Source of the DNA: Deltaproteobacteria bacterium
GTDB taxonomy: Bacteria; Desulfobacterota; Desulfarculia; Adiutricales; Adiutricaceae
Length of the DNA stretch: 34,088 nucleotides
Direction: 5' to 3'
Assembly: GCA_031276865.1 (NCBI GenBank)
Contig: JAISMF010000051.1
Location: 1 to 34,088, forward strand
Shown: positions 24,427 through 33,027 of the stretch, in pieces
How the letters are laid out: each line of letters begins with the position of its first letter
Position numbering within the stretch: position 1 is the first letter of the stretch
Translations under genes and position numbers: made by a program
The notes under the pieces: generated by a model
Databases searched by the model: none
What the model saw: the letters and a program-made list of their open reading frames with translations, nothing else
What the model was told of the DNA's origin: nothing

Positions 24427-25296
24427 TCAGGCCGCCCCCTCCCCGTTCTTCGCCCCGTCCTCGGGGCGGCGGCTGATCTCCACCTGCTCCACCTTGCGGT
24501 CGTTCGCGGCCTTGATGGAGAAGAGGAAGTCCCGGAAGGGGAAGACCTCGTCCGTCTGGGGCACCTTCCCCATGCGCTCGGTGAGGAAGCCCCCCAAGGT
24601 CTCGTAGTTGCCCTGGGGGATGGAGACGGGAAGGACGCTGTTCACCTCGGAGACCGGGGTCTGGCCGTGGGCCAGGAAGACCCCGGGGGAAAGCTCCCGG
24701 ATGCTGTCCTCCTCTTCCAGGTCGTATTCGTCGTTTATGTCCCCCACTATCTGCTCGATTATATCCTCCATGGTGACCAACCCCGCCGTGCCGCCGTACT
24801 CGTCCAGGATGACGGTGAGGTGGGATTTGCGGTGCCGGAGCTCGGCGAAGAGCTCGGCTATCTTTTTGGAGCCGTGCACGAAGTGGATGGGGCGGATTAT
24901 CTCCCTCGGGAGGGGGCTTGAGAGATCCTGCGACCAGAAGCCTAAAAGATCCTTCACCATGACGAAGCCGATGACGTGATCCAGATCCTCCTCGTAGACC
25001 GGAAGCCTCGAATATCCTCCGGAAAGGGCCGTCTGGATGAGATCGCCTATGGTGGCCCCGCTTTCCACCCCCACCACGTCCACCCGGGGGGTCATGATCT
25101 TTCTGGCCACCGTGTCGTCGAAGTCGAAGATGCTGTGGATCATCTCGCCTTGGCTTTTGGTGAGGACCCCGCTTTCAGCTCCGTGGTCTATGAGGCCGGT
25201 GATTTCTTCTTCAATTTCGGTGGGGGACAGATCGGGTTTGCGGAAGGCTTTGAAGAGGAAGCTTAATATCCCCCGTTTCGACGGGCCATCTTCCAA
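24427..25296 (-). CDS. CorC/HlyC-type CBS-pair protein (no membrane domain)
   Basis: 289 residues from a TTG start (25296); AAGGAG lies upstream at 25312-25307 in minus-strand order. The order is a short N-terminal helix (SPTEIEEEITGLIDHGAESGVL), the linker IMTPRVDVVGV, two CBS domains (~residues 70-190, ending in LVTMEDIIEQIVGDINDEYD), and a CorC_HlyC C-terminal domain (~205-280, YETLGGFLTERMG). This is the soluble CorC/YbeX type that lacks the DUF21 transmembrane part. Family members bind adenosine nucleotides and have been linked to Mg/Co efflux and ribosome or envelope maintenance. The specific role is not visible here. It is separated by 257 bases from the larC-pyrR pair, which probably has its own promoter. 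Confidence 0.9.
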   Translation of the reverse strand: MEDGPSKRGILSFLFKAFRKPDLSPTEIEEEITGLIDHGAESGVLTKSQGEMIHSIFDFDDTVARKIMTPRVDVVGVESGATIGDLIQTALSGGYSRLPVYEEDLDHVIGFVMVKDLLGFWSQDLSSPLPREIIRPIHFVHGSKKIAELFAELRHRKSHLTVILDEYGGTAGLVTMEDIIEQIVGDINDEYDLEEEDSIRELSPGVFLAHGQTPVSEVNSVLPVSIPQGNYETLGGFLTERMGKVPQTDEVFPFRDFLFSIKAANDRKVEQVEISRRPEDGAKNGEGAA

Positions 25297-25801
25297 ACGG
25301 GAAAACTCCTTGGTTGGGGTGGGTGGAAAAGCCGGAAAAAAAACGTTTTTTTCCGGGGCTTAGGAAATATTCCGGGCGGGAAAGCGTCCCCTCGGGCCCC
25401 CGAAAAAAAGGGGGGGGGGCGGAAGCCGGGAGGGTTCCGGTTTTTGAAGCCTTTCGCTTTTTCGTCCGGGAATTGGGTTTTAAGGCTGGTTCCGATTTTG
25501 CGGGCGGGCGTGATCCGGGCTCGGGCGGGAAAAGGGGGCGATCCCGAAAAGGGGGGCGTGAAGCGTCTTTCCGGCCCCCGGGGGAGGCCGGAGGGCGCTT
25601 TTCGCGCGAGGCCTCCCAGCCCATGAGCCACATCTTAGCCCAGTTCGGGAAATATCTCAACCGCCCCCGCCTCCGGCGGGGGCGGGGCCTTCGGCGGGGA
25701 AAAGCCCCGGGGCCTCCCCGGGGGGCTCCGGAAAAGACGCGGGCGCTATTTGGGAATCCGGATCGCGGCCCCCTTTCCCCGGGCCCCCCTCGGCGCCTTT
25801 T
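25297..25801. other. GC-rich gap with no supported gene
   Basis: About 500 bases between the CorC-like gene and the FHA regulator. A GC-only hairpin (CGCCCCCGCC with GGCGGGGGCG, 25662-25682) lacks a T tail. Runs of G (25410-25421) are present. No open frame with a start site or a domain was found. Confidence 0.45.
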
Positions 25802-27730
25802 TCAGACCTCCGGCCCCCAGTCCCCGTCGTCTTGGGGAATGGAGGTCTGAGCCGGACCCCGGGGTCCCTCGGCCAGGGTCTCCCCTTGGAAGTCCATGGG
25901 GTCGATGCCGTAGGCGCGGCTTTTAATGATGAAGTCCTCGGGCGTGAGCCCCAGGACCTCGGAGGCGGCCTCCACGTCCCCCTGGTGGCAGGAGAGGGCC
26001 TTGATGAGGTAGAGGCGCTCGGCCTCGGCCAAAAGGGAGTCCGGCGGGAGATCCCCGTGCTTGAAGACGTCCGGCGAGAGGCGCAGGTGCACGGGGAGCG
26101 AGTCCATGACGACGTGCCCGCTGCGGGAGAAGTTCGCGAGGATGGCGGCCTCGGATCTCAGTTCCGAGAGGTTTCCCGGCCAGGGGTAGGCCTTGAGGCA
26201 CTCCATGGCCGAGGAGTCGATGCCGATGAAGGGGATCCCCAGGTTGCGGGAGGCCCTGGCCGCGTAATCCGCGGCCAGGCTCTCGATGTCGTAGCGCATC
26301 TCCCGCAGCGGGGGGAGCGAAAGGTTTATCTTGGTGAGCCTGGCGTAGAGGTCTTCCCGAAACATCCCGTTCTCCACGTATTCGGGGAGGTTGGCGGAAG
26401 AAGAGCTGATGAAGCGCACCGCCACGTTCCTGGCGTGGCGCGAGCCTATGGGGTAGATGAGCCCCTCCTCCAAAGCCATGAGGATGCTCGCCTGGGCGTT
26501 TTTGGTCAGGTACTCTATGTGCCGCAAAAAGATCGTGCCGTTGTCGGCCAGGCCCAGGAGCCCCACCTGGTTGCCGTCGGCCGCGGACTCCTGGCCGAAG
26601 AGGATGCGGTCCATCTGGGCCGGAGGCAGATCCGAAAGGGTGACGTTCACGAAGCGGCCCTTCTTCTGGGCGCTTTGGGAGTGGATGTGGTGGGCCAGGG
26701 AGGTCTTGTTGGTGCCCGGCTCTCCGGTGATGAAGATGGGCTCGTGGTTTTGGGCCAGATGCGAGGCCGTGGAGTAGACGATGCGCACCTGGTGGTCCCG
26801 GCTGGAGACGTCGGCCACGCTGTCCAGCTCCTCGTCCGGAGGCCGCCAGTTGTGCTCCTGATCGCGGCTGTTCACCAAAAGGAGGATGAAGGGGCTGACG
26901 AGCTGGCCCAGGGCCGCGAGGAAGTTCAGATCGCCCTCTTCGAGGGTCCGGTTGCCGTTCTCCAGGTAGAGAAGGCCCAACACGGGGTTGTCCCGGTTGT
27001 AGAGGGGGGCCATGACGCAGGGCTGGTCCAGCTGGACCACGTGGCGGTTCCCGCCGTTGAAGTCCAGCTCGGTCACGATCCTGGGCCAGAGCAGAGCCTC
27101 GCCCAGGGAGGTCACCCGGTTGTAGGGCGCCTGGCTGATTAAAAGCCTCTTATCGTCGGGATAGGTGACGAAGGATATCTGCCTCAAGCCCACCGAGGAT
27201 CCGGGCCAGAGCAGGGAGACGGAGGTCGCGCCCATGTGCTCCACCAGGAAGTTCACGAAGGTGGGGGTGATCTCGCTTTCCGGAACGGTGAGAAGGACGT
27301 GGTTGAGGGAGGTCAGTAGCGAGGCCTGGTCGGCGGTGATGGAGGCCGCGGCGTCGGAGCCGGGGCGGCTTAGGATGTTCCGCTGGGTCTCGGTGACCGA
27401 GTTCAAGATGAGCGCCGCCGGAGCGGGCCCGGTCACCACGTCCAGCATGGGGTCGAAGATGAAGATCTCCTGGCCGATTTTCACGCAGTCGTGGGATTTG
27501 AGCTTGGTGCGGGGGGCGACCGGGACGTCGTTCACCAAAGTTCCGTTGGTGCTGTCCAGATCGCTTATGAAGTAGAAGTCGCCTATCTTGACGATCTCGG
27601 CGTGCCTCCTGGACGCGCTCCGGTCGAATAAAATCAGGTCGCACTCCGAGGAGCGGCCGAGCACGGCCTTTTCATGGAGCTGGAAGCGGAAGCCCAGCCG
27701 GTCTTCCCGGAAGGCCACGAGTTCGGACAT
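25802..27730 (-). CDS. FHA-GAF-AAA+ NtrC-like regulator with dead ATPase motifs
   Basis: 642 residues from ATG 27730. Residues 1-95 are an FHA phosphothreonine-binding domain with GRSSECD, SRRHAEI and DLDSTNGTLVN. Residues ~120-290 are GAF-like (FVNFLVEHMGATSVSLLW, RHVVQLDQPCVMAPLYN). Residues ~310-550 are AAA+ of enhancer-binding type: Walker A is GEPGTNKT (336-343, Asn341 for Gly). After LFG the GAFTGA loop is deleted. Walker B is IFLRHIEYL, with Arg403-His404 where Asp-Glu is required. FREDLYARL and YPWPGNLSELR remain. A Fis-like C terminus (GDVEAASEVLGLTPEDF) is weakly conserved. The fold is kept, but ATP hydrolysis and sigma-54 contact should be lost. It may be a phosphopeptide-responsive scaffold or a sigma-54-independent DNA-binding protein. 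Confidence 0.87.
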   Translation of the reverse strand: MSELVAFREDRLGFRFQLHEKAVLGRSSECDLILFDRSASRRHAEIVKIGDFYFISDLDSTNGTLVNDVPVAPRTKLKSHDCVKIGQEIFIFDPMLDVVTGPAPAALILNSVTETQRNILSRPGSDAAASITADQASLLTSLNHVLLTVPESEITPTFVNFLVEHMGATSVSLLWPGSSVGLRQISFVTYPDDKRLLISQAPYNRVTSLGEALLWPRIVTELDFNGGNRHVVQLDQPCVMAPLYNRDNPVLGLLYLENGNRTLEEGDLNFLAALGQLVSPFILLLVNSRDQEHNWRPPDEELDSVADVSSRDHQVRIVYSTASHLAQNHEPIFITGEPGTNKTSLAHHIHSQSAQKKGRFVNVTLSDLPPAQMDRILFGQESAADGNQVGLLGLADNGTIFLRHIEYLTKNAQASILMALEEGLIYPIGSRHARNVAVRFISSSSANLPEYVENGMFREDLYARLTKINLSLPPLREMRYDIESLAADYAARASRNLGIPFIGIDSSAMECLKAYPWPGNLSELRSEAAILANFSRSGHVVMDSLPVHLRLSPDVFKHGDLPPDSLLAEAERLYLIKALSCHQGDVEAASEVLGLTPEDFIIKSRAYGIDPMDFQGETLAEGPRGPAQTSIPQDDGDWGPEV

Positions 27731-28390
27731 GTGACGCCAATCCCTTCTCTGAAACTGTTCGACCCCGCCCGCGCGAGGCGGGACGCCCCTCCGAAACGCG
27801 GAGGAGGCCGCGGAGTTTACCGCATGATTGCCGAAAACGCGAAAAAAGTCAAACGAGTCGGGGCGGACGCCCCGTCCCTTTCGAAAGCGTTTCGGGGTTT
27901 TCCCGGCGCTTTTCCCATGCCGGCGGAAGCCCCGCCCGGGGGGAGGCCGCCGGCCTCGCGATCATAAGTTTAACCCGGAAACCGCGGAAAAGTGATGATT
28001 TTCGGCAAGGAGGCGGAAAAAGACCGTGAAAAGCTGAATAACGCCCCGAAGATAAGGAGGGGCGCGGCCGCGGGGCGCCCGCGCGGGGAAACTTTAATTT
28101 ATTTAGATAAATTGAATATGTATTTAAATAAATATCAATATTTTAGTATAATATGGTTGACTAGACGAAAAAAAAGCCTTTCCGGACCCGGTAGGCGAGG
28201 CCGGAAAAGGCGGACGGCGCTCTTTTCGCGAAGGAAATATAATTCGTTGACGGGTTTTCTATTTACGGAGGGAAAGATCCAGCGGGAAAAATCACGCCTA
28301 GGAAAAAAACCCGGTTCCGCGGGCGCCGGAAAACGAGGGGGGGGGAGGAAAAGCCGGAGGCCGTCGGCGATCTTGGAAGTCGCCCTTTCT
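27731..28390. other. Gap with an AT-rich inverted repeat, no gene
   Basis: GC-rich DNA surrounds an AT-rich island at 28091-28155. The island contains TTTATTTA and TAAATAAA in inverted orientation and a TATAAT (28147-28152) without a good -35 box. No coding frame is credible. The island lies about 360 bases upstream of the FHA regulator start and may hold its distant control sites. Confidence 0.4.
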
Positions 28391-28498
28391 TTCGTTGTTT
28401 CCTATTTTCCCGTTGTTTTAGTTATTCCCGTTGTCATCCTATTTCCCGTTGTTTTCTTTTTTCCCGTTGTTCTCTTTTTTCCCGTTGTTCTCTTTTTT
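28391..28498. repeat. 18-bp tandem repeat, six units, spanning a stop codon
   Basis: Units begin at 28391, 28409, 28427, 28445, 28463 and 28481, with consensus CCCGTTGTTCTCTTTTTT. Read on the minus strand, the last three encode (KKENNG)3. The third unit holds the TAG stop of the PAS-PAS regulator (28441-28439), and the first two lie beyond it. Confidence 0.93.
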
Positions 28499-30271
28499 TC
28501 CGCGGCGGTTTTTCGGCAGGGGCAGATTGTGTTTGCGGAGCTTGCGGGATATTCCGGCCTGGCTGATCCCCAGCATGGCGGCCATCTCGCGGGTGTTGCG
28601 GCAGCGATCCAGGGCCTTCTCCAGGGATCTCTTCTCGGTTTCGGCGATGTCGTCCGCGAGCTGGGAGGTCGAAGCGTTCCGGTGTCCCCCCGCCCCGGTT
28701 CCGTTCCCTTCCAATCGGCGCAGAATTTGGGCCAGACACTCGCCCACGCCTGGCTTGTCGCTCAAAAGGACGGCCTGGCGCAGGGAGTTTAAAAGCTCCG
28801 GCGCGTTTCCCCAAAAGTCGCAGCCGAGGAGGACCTCCAAAGCCAGGGGATCCAGCGTCTTTTCCGCGCCGTAGCGGCGGTTGAGGCGGACGAGCTCCCT
28901 CCGGCTTAGTTCCAGGACGTCCTCCCGCCTCTCCCGCAAGGGGGGGACCCGGAGGGTGAATTCCGCGAGAAAGCGGTAAAGCTCAGGGCCGGGGCGCGTC
29001 TTTTCCGCCGGATCGTCCGGATCCCCCGCCATGGAGGCGATGAGGAAGCCGCGCCGTTCCGGCGCCTCTTTTCCGTCCGGGGGGCGATCGTAGGCGTCTT
29101 TCAGGAGGCTTAAAAGCCTTTCCCGGACTTCCGGCGGCGTTTCGTCGACCGCGTCCAGAAAGACGGTCCCCCGGAAGGCGGAGTACGGGCCTACGTCTCC
29201 TTTGGAGGCGTCCGAAAGGCGCCGTTGGAGCTCCTCTTCCAGGAGGGGGCCGGGAAGGGCCCGGCAGTTCACGCGGATGAAGGGTTCTTCGGCCCGGGAC
29301 GACTTCCGGTGGATGTGTTCCGCCAGAAGCCCCTTTCCGGTTCCGCTTTCCCCCGCGATTAAAATCCTTCCGGAGTCTTGGAGCGCGATTTTCTCCGCGG
29401 CCTCGAGGATTTTTTTCATGGCCGGGCTTTCCGCGGCCATCTCCCTTTCCCCGCCTTCCCCGCTTTTCAAGGCCTCCAGCTCCTCTTTCAGGCGTTTTTC
29501 CGCAAGCTTCAGGCTGTCCAGGGAGTTTTTGAGATCCGAAAGCTCCGAGAGATCGCTCATGTTCACGCCCACCGCCTCCAGCGCCCCGCCGGGGTCGAAA
29601 AGCGGGGAGCCGGTTATGAGGACGCGCCTGTCCGTCTTGAAATAATGAACCATCCTGGTCGCGGCCCGGCCCGTGGCCAGGACCTCGTAGGTGACGACGT
29701 CGGAGGCGTAGTTCTTCTCCACCAAAGAGGATACGAGGACCCCCGCGGCCAGGTTGGCGGGCAGTCCGGTCATGAGGGACGCGGCGGCGTTCATGAAGAC
29801 GATGCGGCCGCTTTTATCCGTCTCCAAGACGCCGGAAGGGGACGCTTCGACGATCTCCCTATAGTGCGGAGCGATGGCGGCTTTCGCCCTCGCTCCGGCT
29901 CCGGCCTCGTTTTCCATTTCGAAGATGCTCACCGCCGCGCCGCTCAAGGGTTCGGAAAAGGCCTTGGCCAGGATGAGATGGTTGTCAAGCTCCCTGGAGA
30001 CGAGGCTCAGGGATTCCCTGGCCGCGGTCAGGACGGGACTCAAGGCCGCGGCCGTCTCCGGCAGGATGTCTTTGAGCCTGCAACCCTTCAAGAGTCCGGG
30101 GGAGCGCTTTAAAACGAGCTCCGCCTCCCTGTCCGCGCACACGATCCCCCCCAGGGAGTCCACTATGATCATCCCCATATGAGCGAAGTTCGCCGTTTCC
30201 CGCCGCGGAACGGCGACTTTTTTTCCGGCTGGCCCGAGTTCGGGCGCGGGGGTGGATTTCGATTTGGTCAT
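28439..30271 (-). CDS. PAS-PAS-AAA+-Fis NtrC-like regulator lacking GAFTGA
   Basis: 610 residues from ATG 30271. The frame continues upstream, but that part is basic and unlike a domain. Two PAS domains (~30-140 MGMIIVDSLGGIVCADREA; ~155-280 ASPSGVLETDKSGRIVFMNAA) are followed by a coiled-coil linker (~285-305). The AAA+ domain (~290-500) has a good Walker A, GESGTGKG with Lys313. However, Walker B is VFLDAVDE with Ala374 in place of the catalytic Glu, and no GAFTGA loop lies between LLEEEL and FRGTVFLD. PPLRERREDV is kept. The Fis-type HTH (NTREMAAMLGISQAGISRKLRKH) looks functional. The C terminus is a lysine-rich KKENNG repeat. Expected: signal-sensing DNA-binding protein able to bind but not hydrolyse ATP, acting without sigma-54. 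The mechanism is inference. Confidence 0.87.
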   Translation of the reverse strand: MTKSKSTPAPELGPAGKKVAVPRRETANFAHMGMIIVDSLGGIVCADREAELVLKRSPGLLKGCRLKDILPETAAALSPVLTAARESLSLVSRELDNHLILAKAFSEPLSGAAVSIFEMENEAGAGARAKAAIAPHYREIVEASPSGVLETDKSGRIVFMNAAASLMTGLPANLAAGVLVSSLVEKNYASDVVTYEVLATGRAATRMVHYFKTDRRVLITGSPLFDPGGALEAVGVNMSDLSELSDLKNSLDSLKLAEKRLKEELEALKSGEGGEREMAAESPAMKKILEAAEKIALQDSGRILIAGESGTGKGLLAEHIHRKSSRAEEPFIRVNCRALPGPLLEEELQRRLSDASKGDVGPYSAFRGTVFLDAVDETPPEVRERLLSLLKDAYDRPPDGKEAPERRGFLIASMAGDPDDPAEKTRPGPELYRFLAEFTLRVPPLRERREDVLELSRRELVRLNRRYGAEKTLDPLALEVLLGCDFWGNAPELLNSLRQAVLLSDKPGVGECLAQILRRLEGNGTGAGGHRNASTSQLADDIAETEKRSLEKALDRCRNTREMAAMLGISQAGISRKLRKHNLPLPKNRRGKKENNGKKENNGKKENNGK

Positions 30272-30354
30272 AGGCTGCGAAGGGCCGAGAGGGGCGCGTC
30301 CGGACGGATTCGTTTCGTCGAAGGGCCGGAGGGCTTGAGGACCTTGTGTGGATG

Positions 30355-30368
30355 AACGAACGTTTGTT
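30355..30368. promoter_or_regulatory. Imperfect 14-bp palindrome, operator candidate
   Basis: AACGAACGTTTGTT is a dyad with one mismatched pair, 84 bases upstream of the PAS-PAS regulator start. It resembles a Fis-HTH binding site in size and could serve autoregulation. No promoter core was fixed around it. Confidence 0.35.
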
Positions 30369-31256
30369 ATGTGAAAGAGCGGGGAAAAAAAACGCCTGGG
30401 GGAAACGGCTTTTCGGCGGCGCTGGCGCTTCCGGAAAGCCGATCCGGCATTCTTAAGCATCTTAGCACGGATTTTCGCCGGGCGAATTGACCTATGTTAA
30501 TTTTTTGGAGGATTCGCCTCTAAGATTTCCTCCGGGATTCCCTCCGAAATGTTTCCGGGGGGAGGCGGGCGTCCAAAACCGCGCGCGGGCGTTTTTCCTC
30601 CGGACCGCCTTAAAAAAACTCGCGGAACCGTCCGGAGGGCGGCCTCCCTCGGAGGGGGGAGGGCGCTGAAAGTTTTTTTTTCGGGCTTTCGCCGGGAGGC
30701 CCCGTCTCCGGCGGCGAGGGGGGCGGTTGGAGGGGGATGTTGAATTTCAAGTGACAATAATTAATATATAAATTTACCTTTTTATATTAAAAATATATAT
30801 TTACTAAATATATATTATTTTAGTATATATTTCATAGCGCTTAGCGAGGTATCATCGGGGAAATAACCGTTCCGGGGGAAAACTCGCCGCCGTTGGAAAA
30901 TTCGTGCAGGCGCCCGCCGCCGGCGGCGAATTTCCCCCAAAAGACCCGTTCATTCCCCTCCGGCGCCCTGGCGCGGGGTTAAAGGCCGGGGCAGGGGCTT
31001 TACCTTTGCAAATCTTCCCGCGACTGTGCTAACATCCGCGACGGTTCCGCTCTTTTTTTCCGCTTCAAGGCCAAGCCGTTTTTAAAAGGCCGGCCGCCTT
31101 CCCTTTCGGATCCGTCCGGCTGCGGAGTCCTCCGGAAGATTAAGCCGTCCTCCCTTCATCCGGACCGTTAGGCGATCGAGGGCCGCCCTCCGGGGCGCCG
31201 GCGGCCGCCCGGGCGCTCGAAGAATCCCTCCGGACGGAGCCTGAACCCGAAGATTT
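30369..31256. other. Divergent intergenic region with an AT-rich island
   Basis: Almost 900 bases between divergent genes without a credible open frame. An AT-rich block occupies 30750-30840 and shares ACAATAATTAAT with the AT island upstream of the first AAA+ regulator (12335-12346). The rest is GC-rich. Nothing resembling a tRNA or other RNA gene was seen. Confidence 0.45.
31006..31035 (+). promoter_or_regulatory. Possible promoter for the PH-domain gene
   Basis: TTGCAA (31006-31011), an 18-base spacer and TGC-TAACAT (31030-31035 for the -10 core) form a moderate extended promoter about 220 bases ahead of ATG 31257. Neither hexamer is close to consensus. Confidence 0.35.
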
Positions 31257-32084
31257 ATGAAATCCTACGTAGTCTCCCGTCTGAACCACAACGAGTCCCT
31301 CGTTTCCGAGGCCAGGAAGCACTGGTTCTCGCTTTTTCCGGCGCTTTCGCAGCTTGTGGCCGCGCTGGTCATCCTGGGTCTCTCGGGCTCCGTCGCGGAC
31401 CTGTTCGGTTCGATCCCCGTCGCCCCCAGGGTCGTGCGGATCGTCCTCTTCCTGCTCTCCTTCATCCTGGTCTTCTCGGCCTTTCAGCACTACTTCGTCT
31501 TCTTCTCCACCGAGCTGGGTTTCACCGACAAGCGCCTCATCGGAAAGGTGGGCCTGTTCAAGGTGAGATCCCTTCTCACGCCTTTGAACAAGATAAACAA
31601 CGTTTCCGGGGTCTCGGGTTACTTCGGCCGGATCTTCAATTACGGCTCCGTCCAGATCTACAGCTCCAGCGGCCATTTCATCTACGACTTCATCGTGGGC
31701 CACGACGAGTTCATCACGGCCTTGATGGAGCAGATACACCTCTATGAAAAGGAGCTCCTCTCCTCCGGCGGGGAGGCGGAGGAGAGGCCGTCCGCGGCCC
31801 GCCCGGGGTTTTCCGTCCGGGCGGATAAATTCGGCGGAAATCCGGAGGACCCGGGACGATCCCCCTCCGACGCGGCCGCTTCCCGACTGAAAAAAAAGGA
31901 CGCCGCCACAAGCCGGGGCGACGCCAAACCCCCGCGGGCGGAAAAGAGCTCCGGAAAAGAGCCATCCGCCCGCTGCCCCTTCTGCGGGGCTCCGTACGAG
32001 CCGCCCTCCGATGCGGACGGCGGGATCGCCCGCTGCGCCAGCTGCGGGAAGCGGTTCACGGCGAAGACGTCCGAGGTGGCCTGA
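31257..32084 (+). CDS. Membrane protein with bacterial PH (bPH2) domain and zinc ribbon
   Basis: 275 residues from ATG 31257; the ribosome site is weak. Two transmembrane helices (~25-47 and ~58-80) lead into a bPH2 (YdbS-like) domain at ~82-165, with FFSTELGFTDKRLIGKVG, PLNKINNVSGVSG and YGSVQIYSSSG. This segment starts right after the second helix, so it is probably cytoplasmic. A Pro/Lys/Ser-rich disordered linker follows, then a C-terminal zinc ribbon with C240-x2-C243 and C260-x2-C263. Such bPH2 membrane proteins are widespread and mostly uncharacterised; some relate to antibiotic resistance or membrane stress. The zinc-ribbon fusion suggests binding of nucleic acid or protein at the membrane. 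It lies 405 bases upstream of dut. Confidence 0.85.
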   Translation: MKSYVVSRLNHNESLVSEARKHWFSLFPALSQLVAALVILGLSGSVADLFGSIPVAPRVVRIVLFLLSFILVFSAFQHYFVFFSTELGFTDKRLIGKVGLFKVRSLLTPLNKINNVSGVSGYFGRIFNYGSVQIYSSSGHFIYDFIVGHDEFITALMEQIHLYEKELLSSGGEAEERPSAARPGFSVRADKFGGNPEDPGRSPSDAAASRLKKKDAATSRGDAKPPRAEKSSGKEPSARCPFCGAPYEPPSDADGGIARCASCGKRFTAKTSEVA

Positions 32085-32489
32085 GAAAACCGCGCCGGGA
32101 CCTTTTTCGGGCGCGGCCCGCGCGCGGCCCGCGCGGGAATGTTTTTTCGACGCCTTGACGCGTTAAGGCGCGCCCCCGCCGGAGGCGCTCCTTCACGGGA
32201 AGACGGCGTCCCTGGCCGCCCTGCAGGCCCTTTTCCCCGCCTCTTTCGGAACGCCCCGTTTTTTTTCCGCCCGCCGTCGTTTCTTCTTCCCCCTTTTTCT
32301 TTTTTTCCACCTTTTTTCGTGTTAAGATGCCCGAAAATCAGGGGGAAACGGATCCTTTTTTTTCTATTTAACGGGGAGCGGGGTTTTTCCGCCTTCGCGG
32401 CCCTCCCTTTCCGGCGTCCTTCGTTTTCATCCGCGCGAAGCGTTTTTTTCCGCCTCGGCGAACTTCTTTAGGTTTTTGAGGATTTTTTT
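32085..32489. other. Gap between the PH-domain gene and dut
   Basis: A 405-base stretch with alternating GC-rich and T-rich blocks. A pyrimidine-rich run at 32280-32320 precedes TGTTAAGAT (32320-32328), a passable extended -10 that could drive dut about 160 bases downstream. No gene is supported. Confidence 0.4.
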
Positions 32490-32978
32490 ATGCCCCAACC
32501 GCCCCTGACGCCTTCCGTGGAAGACTCAAGACGCCGTCCCAGTCTGCGTTTTAAAAGATGCGCCGCGGACCCGACCTGGCCCGCGCCCGCCTACGGCTCC
32601 GAGTGGGCGTCAGGCCTGGATCTCGCCGCCTGTCTGGACGATCCGGTGGTTTTAGCCCCCGGCGAGAGGAGGCTCGTCCCCACGGGCTGGGCCGTGGCCG
32701 TGCCCTTCGGCTACGAGGGCCAGGTGAGGCCCCGAAGCGGGGTGGCCGCCAAAAAAGGCTTGACCGTCATAAACACCCCGGGAACCATCGACAGCGACTA
32801 CCGGGGCGAGATCTTTTTAGCCATGGTGAATCTGGATTCCGTCCCCCAGGAGCTGAAGCGGGGCGACCGCCTGGCCCAGCTGGTCGTCTCCAAGGTGGAG
32901 AGGCCGGAAGTCGAGATCGCGGACGAGCTCCCCGCCACGGAAAGGGGCTCGGGCGGTTTCGGGTCCACGGGTTTCTAA
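32490..32978 (+). CDS. dut: dUTP diphosphatase (dUTPase)
   Basis: Hydrolyses dUTP to dUMP and pyrophosphate, keeping uracil out of DNA and feeding thymidylate synthesis. 162 residues from ATG 32490, with GAGGA upstream. All five trimeric dUTPase motifs are in order: I SGLDLAA, II RPRSGVA, III GTIDSDYRGEI (G98 to I108, catalytic Asp101 and the substrate-stacking Tyr104), IV GDRLAQLVV, and V RGSGGFGSTGF. The first ~25 residues are an extra, probably disordered N-terminal extension. Activity is expected. The YycJ-like gene starts 49 bases after the stop, so the two may form an operon. Confidence 0.96.
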   Translation: MPQPPLTPSVEDSRRRPSLRFKRCAADPTWPAPAYGSEWASGLDLAACLDDPVVLAPGERRLVPTGWAVAVPFGYEGQVRPRSGVAAKKGLTVINTPGTIDSDYRGEIFLAMVNLDSVPQELKRGDRLAQLVVSKVERPEVEIADELPATERGSGGFGSTGF

Positions 32979-33027
32979 AATTTTTTTTTAAAGAGCATTT
33001 TTATTTTTTCCGGCGACCGAGGTTTTG

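Noticed and set aside
25832..27142. A 436-codon plus-strand open frame opposite the FHA regulator
   Set aside because: It lies fully antisense to a gene with clear FHA and AAA+ motifs, and its translation is Val/Gly/His-rich without domains, as expected from GC-rich complementary frames.
30272..30460. Longer start for the PAS-PAS regulator
   Set aside because: The extra 63 residues are basic and low in domain signal, and would include the palindrome at 30355-30368. ATG 30271 gives a normal PAS start, although its ribosome site is weak.
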